NCBI GenBank assembly: GCA_947258425.1
Contig: CAMYIG010000026.1
Location: forward strand, 1-20,520
Length of the DNA: 20,520 bases
Direction: 5' to 3'
DNA from: SZUA-76 sp945787585
GTDB lineage: Bacteria > Pseudomonadota > Gammaproteobacteria > SZUA-140
Part shown: positions 7,998 to 15,818 of the stretch, one piece after another
Layout of the letters: each line of letters starts with the position of its first letter
How positions within the stretch are numbered: position 1 is the first letter of the stretch
The notes under the pieces: model-generated
The model's input: the letters and a program-made list of their open reading frames with translations, nothing else
Told to the model about the DNA's origin: nothing
The model's database searches: none
Made by a program: the position numbers and the translations under genes

Positions 7998-8813
7998 TTA
8001 TTGATCGTACCCACCACCGTGGCCTTTAAAGGGTAGACGTAACATCCACTTTAACGATTGTGCCTGAGGTTGTTGAAACTGTTGCAGGCCAATGATCATC
8101 TGGTCATGCCCCTGTGCCGGCTGAGCACGATAGGTGCCGAAGAGTCGATCCCACCATGGCAGGTTGAAGCCGTAATTACTGTTGGTCTCTTGATTGATAA
8201 TTGAGTGGTGAACGCGGTGCATATCGGGTGTGACGATAAAGCGCCGTAAGACATGATCGACCTGAAAAGGGATATAGACATTGCTGTGGTTAAACATCGC
8301 TACGGCGTTGAGAATGATCTCAAAGATTAGTACCGCAATGATGGCGGGGCCTAACAGGCAGATGATTGTCATCTTGATCAGCATTGATAAGATGATTTCA
8401 ATGGGATGAAAACGGGCTCCGGTGGTGACGTCAATGTCGACATCGCTATGGTGCATCATGTGAAGGCGCCACAACATCGGCACACGATGAAAAAGGCGAT
8501 GTTGCAGATAGATGCAGAGATCAAGCACGATCACAGCAACGATCACTTCAATCCATAGCGGGAGGTTTATCTGATTGAAGATCCCCCACTGCTGTTGCGA
8601 GGCGTAGAGGGCAACTCCGATGGCGGCCGTGGGAAAGAGAAGGCGCAATAGCAGCGTATTGAAAAAGGTGATGCCGAGGTTGTTGAACCAGCGAAAGCGT
8701 TTGGCACTGCGTAGTGGTCGGCGGGGAGACTTGAGTTCCCACAGCGCCATGATCGCAAATATGCCGAAGAAGCAGCTGAGGCGGAGAATGAGTTCGAGGT
8801 TATCGTTTTCCAT
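7998..8813 (-). CDS. Sterol desaturase / fatty-acid hydroxylase superfamily membrane protein
   Basis: This is a 271-residue integral membrane protein of the diiron fatty-acid hydroxylase (FAH) superfamily. Hydrophobic segments lie near residues 8-26, 45-70, 86-104 and 141-172. The histidine clusters that bind the diiron centre are present: HRLFH (105-109), HMMHH (118-122), FHP (136), FNH (176) and HRVHH (199-203). Members use O2 to hydroxylate or desaturate a lipid; the substrate cannot be inferred, and bacterial members act on hopanoids, sterols, carotenoids or fatty acids. It starts 20 bases after the rhlB stop on the same strand, so it probably lies on the rhlB transcript. The family is well supported and the reaction is unknown. 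Confidence 0.85.
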   Translation of the reverse strand: MENDNLELILRLSCFFGIFAIMALWELKSPRRPLRSAKRFRWFNNLGITFFNTLLLRLLFPTAAIGVALYASQQQWGIFNQINLPLWIEVIVAVIVLDLCIYLQHRLFHRVPMLWRLHMMHHSDVDIDVTTGARFHPIEIILSMLIKMTIICLLGPAIIAVLIFEIILNAVAMFNHSNVYIPFQVDHVLRRFIVTPDMHRVHHSIINQETNSNYGFNLPWWDRLFGTYRAQPAQGHDQMIIGLQQFQQPQAQSLKWMLRLPFKGHGGGYDQ

Positions 8814-8833
8814 GCACGATACTCATCGGTGAA

Positions 8834-10123
8834 TCAGCGGCTGGAAGAGGCCTTTGAGTGCGACCGTCGCGGTGAACGGTGTCGCCCACCCTCCGATTTT
8901 TGGTGACGGTGGGTACTGGGGCTTTTTTTAGGGTAGATCGGTGGCTCAGGGGCGACCAGTAATTCAGTCGTGACCGGCTCGGTTGGAATCTTGTGCCCGA
9001 CATATTCTTCGATATCAGGCAAGGTAAAGGCGTAGTCTTCACAGGCGAAACTGATGGCGGCGCCACTGCTACCCGCACGCGCGGTGCGACCGATACGATG
9101 GACATAGTCCTCGGCGTCCTGCGGTAGATCATAATTGAAGATGTGGCTTACTTCAGGAATATGCAGGCCGCGCGCCGCGACATCGGTGGCGACCAGAATC
9201 GGCAGTTCACCATCCTGAAACTGCTTGAGCAGCGTAATACGCTTTTTTTGCGGGACATCACCCGAGAGCGTGCCGGCATTAAAACCGTTACCGGTCAGGA
9301 ACGCATTGACCTTGTTACCCGCATCCTTGGTATTCACAAAAATGATAGAGCGTAGCGGGTTGAGTTTTTTCAGCAGGCCCAGCATTAACGGTATTTTTTC
9401 ATCGTTCGAGGTGTAGTAGATGAGCTGCGTGACGTTATTCGCGGTGACCTTGTCCGTTTCAATCTTGACCAGTGTGGGGCTGTTCATGTGTTCGTAAGCA
9501 AGTTCTGTCACACGGAACGACAGTGTGGCGGAGAACAACAGGTTTAGACGATTTTCAGGGGTTGGCATACGCCGCAGCAGAAAACGGATATCTTTGATAA
9601 AGCCGAGATCAAACATTCGGTCTGCCTCATCAAGCACCATCACTTCAATCGATTTAAGATTAAAGAGATTCTGTTTGAAAAAATCAATGGTGCGTCCCGG
9701 CGTGCCGATCAGAATATCAAGCCCGCCACTCACCATCTCTTTTTGCGATTCGTAGCCGGCACCGCCGTAGACAACGCCAATCTTTAGCCCGGTCATCTCG
9801 CCGAGGGTGAGGGCATCTTTGTGAATTTGCAGCGCGAGCTCGCGAGTCGGGGCAAGCACTAAAGCGCGAGGATTATGACCAACGACGGATTTATCGGCCT
9901 TGCTGGTCAGCAGGCGGTTCATTAATGCAATTAAAAAAGCGGCTGTTTTGCCGGTGCCAGTTTGCGCCTGGCCGGCAATATCAGTGCCCGCTAACGCTAG
10001 TGGTAAGGTCTCTGCCTGAATCGGTGTGCATTGATTAAACCCTGTTTTTTCAATGCCCTGCAAGAGTTTTGCGGGAAGATTCAGTGAGGAAAATAGTGTG
10101 CTGGATAAATGATGTTCGCTCAT
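8834..10123 (-). CDS. rhlB: DEAD-box ATP-dependent RNA helicase RhlB
   Basis: This is a 429-residue DEAD-box helicase. It has the Q motif CTPIQ (32-36), Walker A AQTGTGKT (53-60), APTREL (91-96), DEAD (165-168), SAT (198-200), VATDVAARGLHIP (311-323) and HRIGRTARAG (342-351). LPLALAGTDIAGQAQTGTGK, LGFIKDIR and the IGHKIP-like YVGHKIP match RhlB more closely than RhlE or SrmB. RhlB is the helicase of the RNA degradosome, unwinding RNA for RNase E and PNPase. The C-terminal tail (from about 397) is Ser/Arg/His-rich and basic, as expected for RNA contact. It is divergent from trxA, the same arrangement as rhlB/trxA/rho in E. coli, which supports the assignment. Confidence 0.92.
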   Translation of the reverse strand: MSEHHLSSTLFSSLNLPAKLLQGIEKTGFNQCTPIQAETLPLALAGTDIAGQAQTGTGKTAAFLIALMNRLLTSKADKSVVGHNPRALVLAPTRELALQIHKDALTLGEMTGLKIGVVYGGAGYESQKEMVSGGLDILIGTPGRTIDFFKQNLFNLKSIEVMVLDEADRMFDLGFIKDIRFLLRRMPTPENRLNLLFSATLSFRVTELAYEHMNSPTLVKIETDKVTANNVTQLIYYTSNDEKIPLMLGLLKKLNPLRSIIFVNTKDAGNKVNAFLTGNGFNAGTLSGDVPQKKRITLLKQFQDGELPILVATDVAARGLHIPEVSHIFNYDLPQDAEDYVHRIGRTARAGSSGAAISFACEDYAFTLPDIEEYVGHKIPTEPVTTELLVAPEPPIYPKKSPSTHRHQKSEGGRHRSPRRSHSKASSSR

Positions 10124-10174
10124 AGTTAGAGAAAGAATAGCAGATTCAGAGATATCTTATGGTTTTTATTATTG

Positions 10175-10189
10175 ACACAATGTTTGTGT
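10175..10189. promoter_or_regulatory. Inverted repeat in the rhlB/trxA divergent region
   Basis: ACACAA-TGT-TTGTGT is a perfect inverted repeat with 6-base arms and a 3-base centre, in the 168-base region between divergent rhlB and trxA. It overlaps a TTGACA hexamer (10172-10177, plus strand). On the minus strand a TTGTGT hexamer is followed 15 bases later by TAAGAT, a possible rhlB promoter. A dimeric regulator controlling both genes is possible but not demonstrated. Confidence 0.3.
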
Positions 10190-10291
10190 ATTGCGGTGAG
10201 ATTGTTAATAATTACGTTCAGCCATAGATCCTGACACAAGGACGAGATGGGTTTTGGTCAATTGAATTAAAGTAATCTGGAGGCACAGAGG

Positions 10292-10618
10292 GTGAGTGAC
10301 AATATTAGCGCTGTAACAGACGCGACATTTGAAGACGACGTATTAAAGTCTGAGGTACCTGTATTAGTAGACTTTTGGGCCGAGTGGTGTGGCCCATGCA
10401 AGATGATTGCACCGATTCTGGAAGAGATCGCGGCTGAATATGACGGCAAGATTCGTATCGCCAAGCTAAATATCGATGATAATCCAGCTACGCCACCACG
10501 TTATGGTATTCGTGGCATACCTACCTTAATGCTATTTAAGGCGGGTAATGTTGAAGCAACCAAGGTTGGCGCGGTTTCTAAATCTCAACTCTCAGCATTT
10601 ATTGATAGTAATAACTAA
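10292..10618 (+). CDS. trxA: Thioredoxin 1
   Basis: This is a 108-residue cytoplasmic thioredoxin. The redox-active WCGPC motif has Cys33 and Cys36, the buried Asp27 is in VDFWAEWC, and the cis-proline loop is GIPT (Pro77). Length and every key residue fit the family. It reduces protein disulfides, including ribonucleotide reductase and PAPS reductase, and is itself reduced by TrxB. Translation starts at GTG 10292; TGGAGG at 10278-10283 sits 8 bases upstream and fixes this start. It is followed by rho after a 210-base leader, as in E. coli, and is divergent from rhlB. Confidence 0.97.
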   Translation: MSDNISAVTDATFEDDVLKSEVPVLVDFWAEWCGPCKMIAPILEEIAAEYDGKIRIAKLNIDDNPATPPRYGIRGIPTLMLFKAGNVEATKVGAVSKSQLSAFIDSNN

Positions 10619-10647
10619 AATTCGTTAATTTTAATTAAAGTATTTTA

Positions 10648-10689
10648 AGGGCTGGACGTTATCAAAAAATAATGATAGCGTTTAGCCCT
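10648..10689 (+). promoter_or_regulatory. Long hairpin in the trxA-rho leader
   Basis: Transcript positions 10648-10664 and 10673-10689 can pair as a 17-bp stem (AGGGCUGGACGUUAUCA with UGAUAGCGUUUAGCCCU) using a few G-U pairs, around an A-rich loop. No T-run follows, so it is not a classic intrinsic terminator. It may protect the trxA 3' end or form part of a rho leader. A C-rich, G-poor stretch (about 10708-10755) follows, the composition preferred by Rho, consistent with the autogenous attenuation known for rho in E. coli. Confidence 0.5.
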
Positions 10690-10828
10690 GTTCTAATAAA
10701 AAAATAGACCAACGCCCTTACCGGCAACTCCTCTCCCAAGTAATAGCAGCCAATAGAAATATCTTTGGGGTGGAATCCGTTCTTTCTGTTGTCCACTTCA
10801 TTTTTCAACAACTATCCAAAAAATCCAT

Positions 10829-12085
10829 ATGAATCTAACTGACCTGAAACAAAAATCCGCTGTAGAGCTGGTTGAGCTCGCCCGATCCATGGGTATCGAA
10901 AACATGGCGCGTTCGCGTCGACAAGATCTAATTTTTGCCATCCTTAAATCCCATGCCAAAAAAGGTGAAGACATTCACAGTGTCGGTGTGCTGGAAATTT
11001 TGCAGGATGGCTTTGGTTTTTTGCGCTCAGCAGACAGTTCTTATCTGGCGGGTCCGGATGATATTTATGTTTCCCCCAGTCAGATTCGTCGTTTTAGCCT
11101 GCGCACTGGTGATACCGTCGCCGGTAAAATTCGACCACCTAAAGAGGGCGAGCGTTATTTTGCGCTGCTAAAAGTCAGTGAGATCAATTTTGAATCCCCG
11201 GAAGTTGCGAAAAGTAAGGTGTTGTTTGAGAACCTGACACCGCTGTTCGCCAATGAACGCCTTAATCTGGAGCTGGGTAACGGCAGTACTGAGGACATCA
11301 CTGCACGTATTATTGAGCTGGTATCGCCAATTGGTAAGGGGCAGCGTGGCATGATTGTATCGCCACCAAAGGCCGGTAAAACAATGATGTTGCAGAGTAT
11401 TGCGCACTCTATTACGGAACAGAATCCTGAGTGCTATATGATCGTACTGCTGATCGACGAGCGCCCCGAGGAGGTGACCGAGATGGCGCGTTCAGTGCGC
11501 GGTGAAGTAATCTCCAGTACCTTTGATGAGCCTGCAACGCGCCATGTACAGGTTGCTGAAATGGTGATCGAAAAGGCAAAACGACTGGTTGAGCATAAGC
11601 GTGATGTGGTAATTCTTCTCGATTCGATCACCCGCCTGGCCCGTGCCTATAATACCGTCATACCGTCATCCGGCAAGGTGTTGACGGGTGGTGTTGATGC
11701 TAACGCTTTGCAGCGACCCAAGCGTTTCTTTGGCGCCGCGCGAAATATTGAAGAGGGCGGTAGTTTGACCATCCTTGCGACAGCGTTGATCGACACCGGT
11801 TCGCGGATGGATGATGTGATCTACGAAGAATTTAAAGGGACCGGTAATATGGAGCTGCATCTCGAGCGCCGCATTGCCGAGAAGCGTATCTACCCTGCGA
11901 TCAATCTCAACCGTTCGGGTACGCGCCGCGAAGAGCTGCTAACCAAGCCGGACGAGCTGCAGAAGATGTGGATTCTGCGCAAACTGTTGCATCCGATGGA
12001 TGAGCTGGCAGCGATGGAATTTCTGATGGATAAGCTCAAGGCGACCAAGACCAACGCCGAATTTTTTGATTCAATGAAGCGATAG
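10829..12085 (+). CDS. rho: Transcription termination factor Rho
   Basis: This is the 418-residue hexameric RNA helicase that terminates transcription. The N-terminal helical part begins MNLTDLKQKS as in other gammaproteobacteria. The cold-shock-like RNA-binding domain has GFGFLRS (61-67). The ATPase core has Walker A PPKAGKT (179-185), the LLIDERPEEV segment (207-216), Walker B VVILLDS (260-266), the Q/R-loop region GGVDANALQRPKRFFGAARN (287-306) and a typical C-terminus. There is no good Shine-Dalgarno before ATG 10829, and its 210-base leader has a hairpin and a C-rich tract, so expression is probably post-initiation controlled. Its length is standard and no residue appears to be missing. 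Confidence 0.97.
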   Translation: MNLTDLKQKSAVELVELARSMGIENMARSRRQDLIFAILKSHAKKGEDIHSVGVLEILQDGFGFLRSADSSYLAGPDDIYVSPSQIRRFSLRTGDTVAGKIRPPKEGERYFALLKVSEINFESPEVAKSKVLFENLTPLFANERLNLELGNGSTEDITARIIELVSPIGKGQRGMIVSPPKAGKTMMLQSIAHSITEQNPECYMIVLLIDERPEEVTEMARSVRGEVISSTFDEPATRHVQVAEMVIEKAKRLVEHKRDVVILLDSITRLARAYNTVIPSSGKVLTGGVDANALQRPKRFFGAARNIEEGGSLTILATALIDTGSRMDDVIYEEFKGTGNMELHLERRIAEKRIYPAINLNRSGTRREELLTKPDELQKMWILRKLLHPMDELAAMEFLMDKLKATKTNAEFFDSMKR

Positions 12086-12109
12086 GCGCCGTCGGCTTAA
12101 AGCCTATCG
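12080..12109 (+). terminator. Possible hairpin at the end of rho
   Basis: CGATAGGC (12080-12087) pairs perfectly with GCCTATCG (12102-12109), overlapping the rho stop codon, with a 14-base loop. No T-run follows, so this is at most a weak intrinsic terminator or a 3'-end stabilising structure. Confidence 0.3.
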
Positions 12110-12162
12110 ACTGATTAATCAATAGGTTAGTTTCATTTCGTGAATCCCGATACGATATTAAC

Positions 12163-12191
12163 TTGCTGATCGGCAAGGATTTACATACAAT
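12163..12191 (+). promoter_or_regulatory. Probable sigma-70 promoter of rpmE
   Basis: TTGCTG (12163-12168) and TACAAT (12186-12191) are separated by exactly 17 bases and lie 77 bases before the rpmE start codon. The -10 matches consensus at five of six positions. The -35 is embedded in a CTTGC/GCAAG inverted repeat. This predicts a leader of about 70 bases for rpmE. Confidence 0.55.
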
Positions 12192-12267
12192 ACGCGGCCA
12201 ACGTTTATGCGGTGCCTGGAGTGGGTTCAGGTGGCGGCATATAAGAATATTTGTGAGGTTGAACAGC

Positions 12268-12474
12268 ATGAAATCAGACATCCATCCAGCATATGATGAA
12301 ATTGACGTTACCTGTAGTTGCGGTAACACCTTTAAGACCCGTTCTACAGCAGGTAAAGCGTTACGTCTTGATGTCTGTTCGATGTGTCATCCTTTTTACA
12401 CCGGTAAACAGAAGGTCCTTGATACCGCAGGTCGAGTTGACAAGTTTAGACAGAAATACGGTAAAAAAAGTTAA
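12268..12474 (+). CDS. rpmE: 50S ribosomal protein L31, zinc-binding form
   Basis: This is a 68-residue ribosomal protein. It starts at ATG 12268, preceded by TGAGG about 11 bases upstream; a longer in-frame reading from 12163 has no family support. The four zinc ligands are Cys16, Cys18, Cys37 and Cys40, so this is the C+ zinc-containing L31, which in known bacteria can be replaced by a Cys-free form under zinc starvation. It begins MKSDIHPAYDEI, as typical for RpmE. It has its own probable promoter downstream of rho, and an intrinsic terminator follows its stop by about 35 bases. Confidence 0.97.
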   Translation: MKSDIHPAYDEIDVTCSCGNTFKTRSTAGKALRLDVCSMCHPFYTGKQKVLDTAGRVDKFRQKYGKKS

Positions 12475-12493
12475 TTTGAAGCGGCCGTCAAGC

Positions 12494-13315
12494 ATGGCTG
12501 TTTTATTAAAAAGGGTGCCTGATTCAGGCACCCTTTTTTTGTTTGCGGCATGGGCGTTATGTCTCTGTCCGCTGCTTTATGCGGTGCCCAGTGTCGCTGG
12601 TGTAGCGCCGCATCAGTGTGTCGCTGCAAATGTCGATGAGTTCCTTAACGTTGAATATGTACACGATGGCGACACGCTGCATTTAGCAGACGGGCAAAAG
12701 GTTCGCCTGATTGGTATCAACACGCCAGAGTTGGCGCGCGATAAAAGCCCCGCAGAGGCGTATGGCATTGAGGCGCGCGATGCGCTGCGTCAGTTATTAA
12801 AGGCGGGCACCCGTGTCGGTATTCAGTACGGTCATGAGCGATATGACCGCCATGGTCGCACACTAGCGCATCTCTATCTTGAAGATGGTGGTAGTGTGCA
12901 GCAGTGGATGCTTGATAAAGGTTATGCCGCGGCGATAACGATCCCGCCTAACCTGCATAACGCCCATTGTTACCAGCAGGCAGAGCAGCAGGCACGGTTA
13001 GCGCAACGCGGCATATGGCGTCGAGGGGGTCTTAATACCGTTGATGCCACTGCACTCCAGCGCGGTGATCAGGGGTTTCGTCTGGTTAAAGGGCAGATAA
13101 CAAAGGTTAAACGGACTAAAAAGTGGCTCTGGCTCACGTTGTCACCAAACTGTTCACTACGCATTGCACGTGCAGATACGCACTATTTTGATGACGGGTT
13201 ACTGGCGTCATTGGCACAAAAGACGGTGGTGGCCCGAGGCTGGCTAACACAGCGAAAGGGACGGTGGTCAATGCGCATTCATCACACCAGCTCGCTGATG
13301 GTTATGGATGATTGA
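12494..13315 (+). CDS. Secreted staphylococcal-nuclease-like thermonuclease
   Basis: This is a 273-residue protein with an SNase-like domain at about 50-175. The segment VEYVHDGDTLHL carries the metal-site Asp, VRLIGINTPE provides Arg71 and Glu79, and YDRHGRTLAHLYL provides Arg122, the counterparts of SNase Arg35, Glu43 and Arg87. The Asp40 equivalent reads Asn (INTPE), which is common in bacterial homologues. The N-terminus is a signal peptide: MAVLLKR, then the LFLFAAWALCLCPLLYA core, ending near SVAG. It degrades DNA/RNA in the periplasm or outside. The start at ATG 12494 is 19 bases before the rpmE terminator hairpin, so the terminator encodes RVPDSGT at the head of the signal peptide. 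Upstream in-frame codons overlap rpmE and are rejected. The rpmE-nuclease-malic enzyme order matches Pseudomonas-type genomes. Confidence 0.8.
   Translation: MAVLLKRVPDSGTLFLFAAWALCLCPLLYAVPSVAGVAPHQCVAANVDEFLNVEYVHDGDTLHLADGQKVRLIGINTPELARDKSPAEAYGIEARDALRQLLKAGTRVGIQYGHERYDRHGRTLAHLYLEDGGSVQQWMLDKGYAAAITIPPNLHNAHCYQQAEQQARLAQRGIWRRGGLNTVDATALQRGDQGFRLVKGQITKVKRTKKWLWLTLSPNCSLRIARADTHYFDDGLLASLAQKTVVARGWLTQRKGRWSMRIHHTSSLMVMDD
12508..12540 (+). terminator. Intrinsic terminator of rpmE, overlapping the nuclease start
   Basis: GGGTGCCTGA (12513-12522) and TCAGGCACCC (12524-12533) form a perfect GC-rich stem, preceded by an A-run and followed by seven T (12534-12540). This is a textbook intrinsic terminator 38 bases after the rpmE stop. 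It lies inside the signal-peptide codons of the nuclease gene that starts at 12494. Confidence 0.9.
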
Positions 13316-13348
13316 TCATATTGACGAACATTAGAGGCCAACTTTGCG

Positions 13349-13459
13349 ATGAGCGAGATAATATCTAAACGCACGCGCTGGATGAGATTTGCAGCGAATA
13401 AGGCAATGACCGATAATTGCCAGCCTGTGGCTGAAATAGATTCTATATATAAGGTGTGA
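13349..13459 (+). CDS. Possible 36-residue leader ORF before the malic enzyme gene
   Basis: ATG 13349 opens a 36-codon frame (MSEIISKRTRWMRF...) ending at TGA 13457-13459, seven bases before the malic enzyme ATG. An AGAGG lies about 11 bases before its start. Its final codons cover AAGGTG, the likely ribosome-binding site of the malic enzyme gene, which would allow translational coupling. The peptide is basic at its N-terminus with no recognised domain. It is too short to be certain and may be chance. Confidence 0.3.
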   Translation: MSEIISKRTRWMRFAANKAMTDNCQPVAEIDSIYKV

Positions 13460-13466
13460 TGGCAGT

Positions 13467-14732
13467 ATGACTAAAGAAAAAAAACAGGCGGCACTGAATT
13501 ATCATGCGCAGCCAGAGCCGGGTAAAATCTGTATTTCGATCACCAAGTCCTGTATGACGCAGGAAGATCTGGGCCTGGCCTATACGCCGGGGGTCGCAGA
13601 ACCCGTGCGTGAAATTGCCAAAGACCCTGAGGCGGCCTATAAATATACCGCGAAAGGAAACCTAGTGGCAGTGATTACAGATGGCAGTGCGGTGCTTGGG
13701 CTTGGCAATGTCGGTAGCCTCGCGAGCAAGCCTGTGATGGAAGGGAAAGGCGTGCTATTTAAAAAATTTGCTGATATCGATGTCTTTGATATCGAAGTGA
13801 ATGCAAAAACCCCGCAGGACTTCATTAATACGGTCGCCAATATTGCGCCGACTTTCGGCGGTATTAATCTCGAAGACATTGCATCGCCCCACTGCTTTGA
13901 GATCGAAAAAACATTGAGCGAGCTGCTCGATATTCCCGTTTTTCATGATGACCAGCACGGCACCGCGGTGATCACTGCAGCAGGCCTGATTAATGGACTA
14001 GAACTGCAGGGCAAACAGCTCGCACAGGCGAAGATTGTCTGTCTCGGTGCCGGTGCTGCGGCGATCGCATCGATGCGCTTATTGATCGCGCTTGGGGCGA
14101 AAAAGGAAAATCTCAGGATGCTCGACCGCAGTGGGGTGATCTACCGTGGGCGAGAGAACATCAATGAGTTTAAACAGGAATTCGCGGTAGAGACCGAAGA
14201 CCGCACACTGGCTGATGCAATGACGGGCGCCGATGTCTTCATCGGACTGTCCGGCCCAGATTTAGTCAGGCCGGAGCATATCGCTGCGATGGCCGACAAA
14301 CCGATTGTTTTTGCGCTCTCTAATCCAGACCCTGAAATCTATCCTGCGGTCGCCAATGCGGTGCGTGATGACCTCATTATGGCCACTGGCCGCAGTGATT
14401 TCCCTAATCAAGTCAACAATGTATTGGGTTTTCCCTTTATCTTTCGTGGCGCACTTGATGTGCGCGCGCGCGCCATCAATGAGCAGATGCTGGTCGCAGC
14501 AGTGTATGCACTTGCAGACCTTGCACGTGAACCCGTGCCACAGGAAGTGCTAAGTGCCTATAAACTGGAAAAACTCAGTTTTGGGCGAAATTACATTATT
14601 CCCACACCGCTTGATCCGCGTCTGATTGATCGTGTGCCTGCGGCCGTGGCTTATGCCGCAGTGGAGTCCGGCGCTGCCAGCATGGATTATCCGGAGTTTT
14701 ACCCACGTATCGAGCAGCGCTGTTACGCTTAG
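13467..14732 (+). CDS. maeB: NAD(P)-dependent malic enzyme, short form
   Basis: This is a 421-residue oxidative decarboxylase converting malate to pyruvate and CO2. Catalytic Tyr39 is in GLAYTPGVAEP, and the KPVMEGKGVLFKKF region supplies the Lys. Metal-binding acids are in NLEDIASPHCFEIE and FHDDQHGT. The nucleotide-binding loop is CLGAGAAAI (192-200) and the C-terminal signature is SNPDPEIYP. It corresponds to the short malic enzymes of Pseudomonas and lacks the phosphotransacetylase-like domain of E. coli MaeB, so the symbol is used in the broad sense. Cofactor preference is not determined. It is the first of three same-strand central-carbon genes. Eight consecutive A occur at its fifth to seventh codons. 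Confidence 0.93.
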   Translation: MTKEKKQAALNYHAQPEPGKICISITKSCMTQEDLGLAYTPGVAEPVREIAKDPEAAYKYTAKGNLVAVITDGSAVLGLGNVGSLASKPVMEGKGVLFKKFADIDVFDIEVNAKTPQDFINTVANIAPTFGGINLEDIASPHCFEIEKTLSELLDIPVFHDDQHGTAVITAAGLINGLELQGKQLAQAKIVCLGAGAAAIASMRLLIALGAKKENLRMLDRSGVIYRGRENINEFKQEFAVETEDRTLADAMTGADVFIGLSGPDLVRPEHIAAMADKPIVFALSNPDPEIYPAVANAVRDDLIMATGRSDFPNQVNNVLGFPFIFRGALDVRARAINEQMLVAAVYALADLAREPVPQEVLSAYKLEKLSFGRNYIIPTPLDPRLIDRVPAAVAYAAVESGAASMDYPEFYPRIEQRCYA

Positions 14733-14866
14733 GCGGGGATGAATAATGAAGCTATCTATATAATCGTATTCAATTAATTGCCAGGATGGCCGATCCATGC
14801 CTGAGAATGTAAAGTTTAAGAATAACGCAGTGTTCTGAACAACCGGTATAGCGCTAAGGAGTAAGC

Positions 14867-15790
14867 ATGAAAAAGATATCGATTATTGGTGCGGGGCGTG
14901 TGGGTGAGTCCACCGCACAGATTCTGGCCTATCGTGATAATGCCCATGAGGTGGTATTGACCGATATTCGAGACGGTGTGGCCAAAGGAACGGCGCTGGA
15001 TTTGCAGGAGTCTGCTCCGTTATTTGGTTTTGACACGCGGGTCAATGGTGACGAAAGTAATGCTGCGATTGCAGATTCAGATATCGTCGTCATCACCGCA
15101 GGCCTGCCACGCAAACCCGGCATGTCGCGTTCCGATGTGCTCGAGGCGAACCTTGCTGTGATCCGCCCAATCGCTGCGGATATCATGAAATATGCCCCCA
15201 ATGCGATGGTGATTCTCGTCACTAACCCTGTGGATGTGATGTCGTATGCATTCTGGAAAGCGACCGGCTGGGATCGTAGCCGCGTATTTGGTCTTTCAGG
15301 TGTGCTGGATGCCGCGCGCATGGCGAGCTTCATTGCGATGGAGACCGGTTATTCGAACCTTGATGTCTCGGCGATGGTACTCGGTGGTCACGGTGACTCA
15401 ATGGTGCCGATGATCAGTTACACCACCATCAGTGGGATTCCAATCAGTAACTTTTTGGATGCGGAGACGATTGCCCGTATTGTTGATCGCACGCGAAATG
15501 GCGGCGCTGAAATTCTTGCACTGAAAAAGACCAGCAGCGCAAACGACTCACCCGCAGCGGCAGTGGCGACAATGATTGATGCGATATGTAATGACCGCAA
15601 GCGTATCTTGCCATGTGTCGCGATGCTGGATGGTGAGTATGGGCAAAAAGATATCGCCCTCGGCGTACCGGTAGTACTTGGCGCTAGCGGCATGGAAAAG
15701 GTGATTGAATTACCACTGAGTGAAGAAGAGTCAACGCTGTTTAAACAGTCAGCAGAACAAGTTACCAAAGATATTGAACTGATATCCTGA
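14867..15790 (+). CDS. mdh: Malate dehydrogenase, LDH-like type
   Basis: This is a 307-residue malate:NAD oxidoreductase. The Rossmann loop is GAGRVGE (8-14), and Asp33 after beta-2 indicates NAD. The substrate-specificity loop GLPRKPGMSR has Arg82 (malate-type rather than lactate-type Gln) and Arg88. Catalytic Asp148 and His175 are in SGVLDAAR and LGGHGDSM, and Asn120 is in VTNPVD. It is the MDH type that resembles lactate dehydrogenase, not the E. coli type. The start at ATG 14867 is supported by AGGAG at 14857-14861. A perfect TATAAT lies at 14759-14764 in the gap after the malic enzyme gene, without a clear -35. It is followed by citrate synthase after 28 bases. Confidence 0.95.
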   Translation: MKKISIIGAGRVGESTAQILAYRDNAHEVVLTDIRDGVAKGTALDLQESAPLFGFDTRVNGDESNAAIADSDIVVITAGLPRKPGMSRSDVLEANLAVIRPIAADIMKYAPNAMVILVTNPVDVMSYAFWKATGWDRSRVFGLSGVLDAARMASFIAMETGYSNLDVSAMVLGGHGDSMVPMISYTTISGIPISNFLDAETIARIVDRTRNGGAEILALKKTSSANDSPAAAVATMIDAICNDRKRILPCVAMLDGEYGQKDIALGVPVVLGASGMEKVIELPLSEEESTLFKQSAEQVTKDIELIS

Positions 15791-15818
15791 GCGCTACTGA
15801 TTGATGGAGAGATGCTAG

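Noticed and set aside
8885..8913. CCCACC/GGTGGG stem followed by a T-run in the 3' end of rhlB
   Set aside because: In the rightward direction there is no upstream gene to terminate; it falls in the codons of the basic tail and is not followed by T on the minus strand.
12163..12267. N-terminal extension of L31 from an upstream ATG
   Set aside because: The extra 35 residues have no L31 similarity, contain the promoter -10 and leader, and the ATG at 12268 gives the exact family N-terminus.
12293..12493. Long N-terminal extension of the nuclease overlapping rpmE
   Set aside because: It is an out-of-frame reading of the L31 gene; the signal peptide begins naturally at ATG 12494.
13476..13486. 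Eight-A run at the start of the malic enzyme gene
   Set aside because: Lys codons near the N-terminus explain it, and no alternative frame product of interest was seen.
14929..15333. 134-codon minus-strand frame opposite mdh
   Set aside because: It is a shadow of a fully supported mdh gene, with Ser/Arg-rich composition typical of antisense readings.
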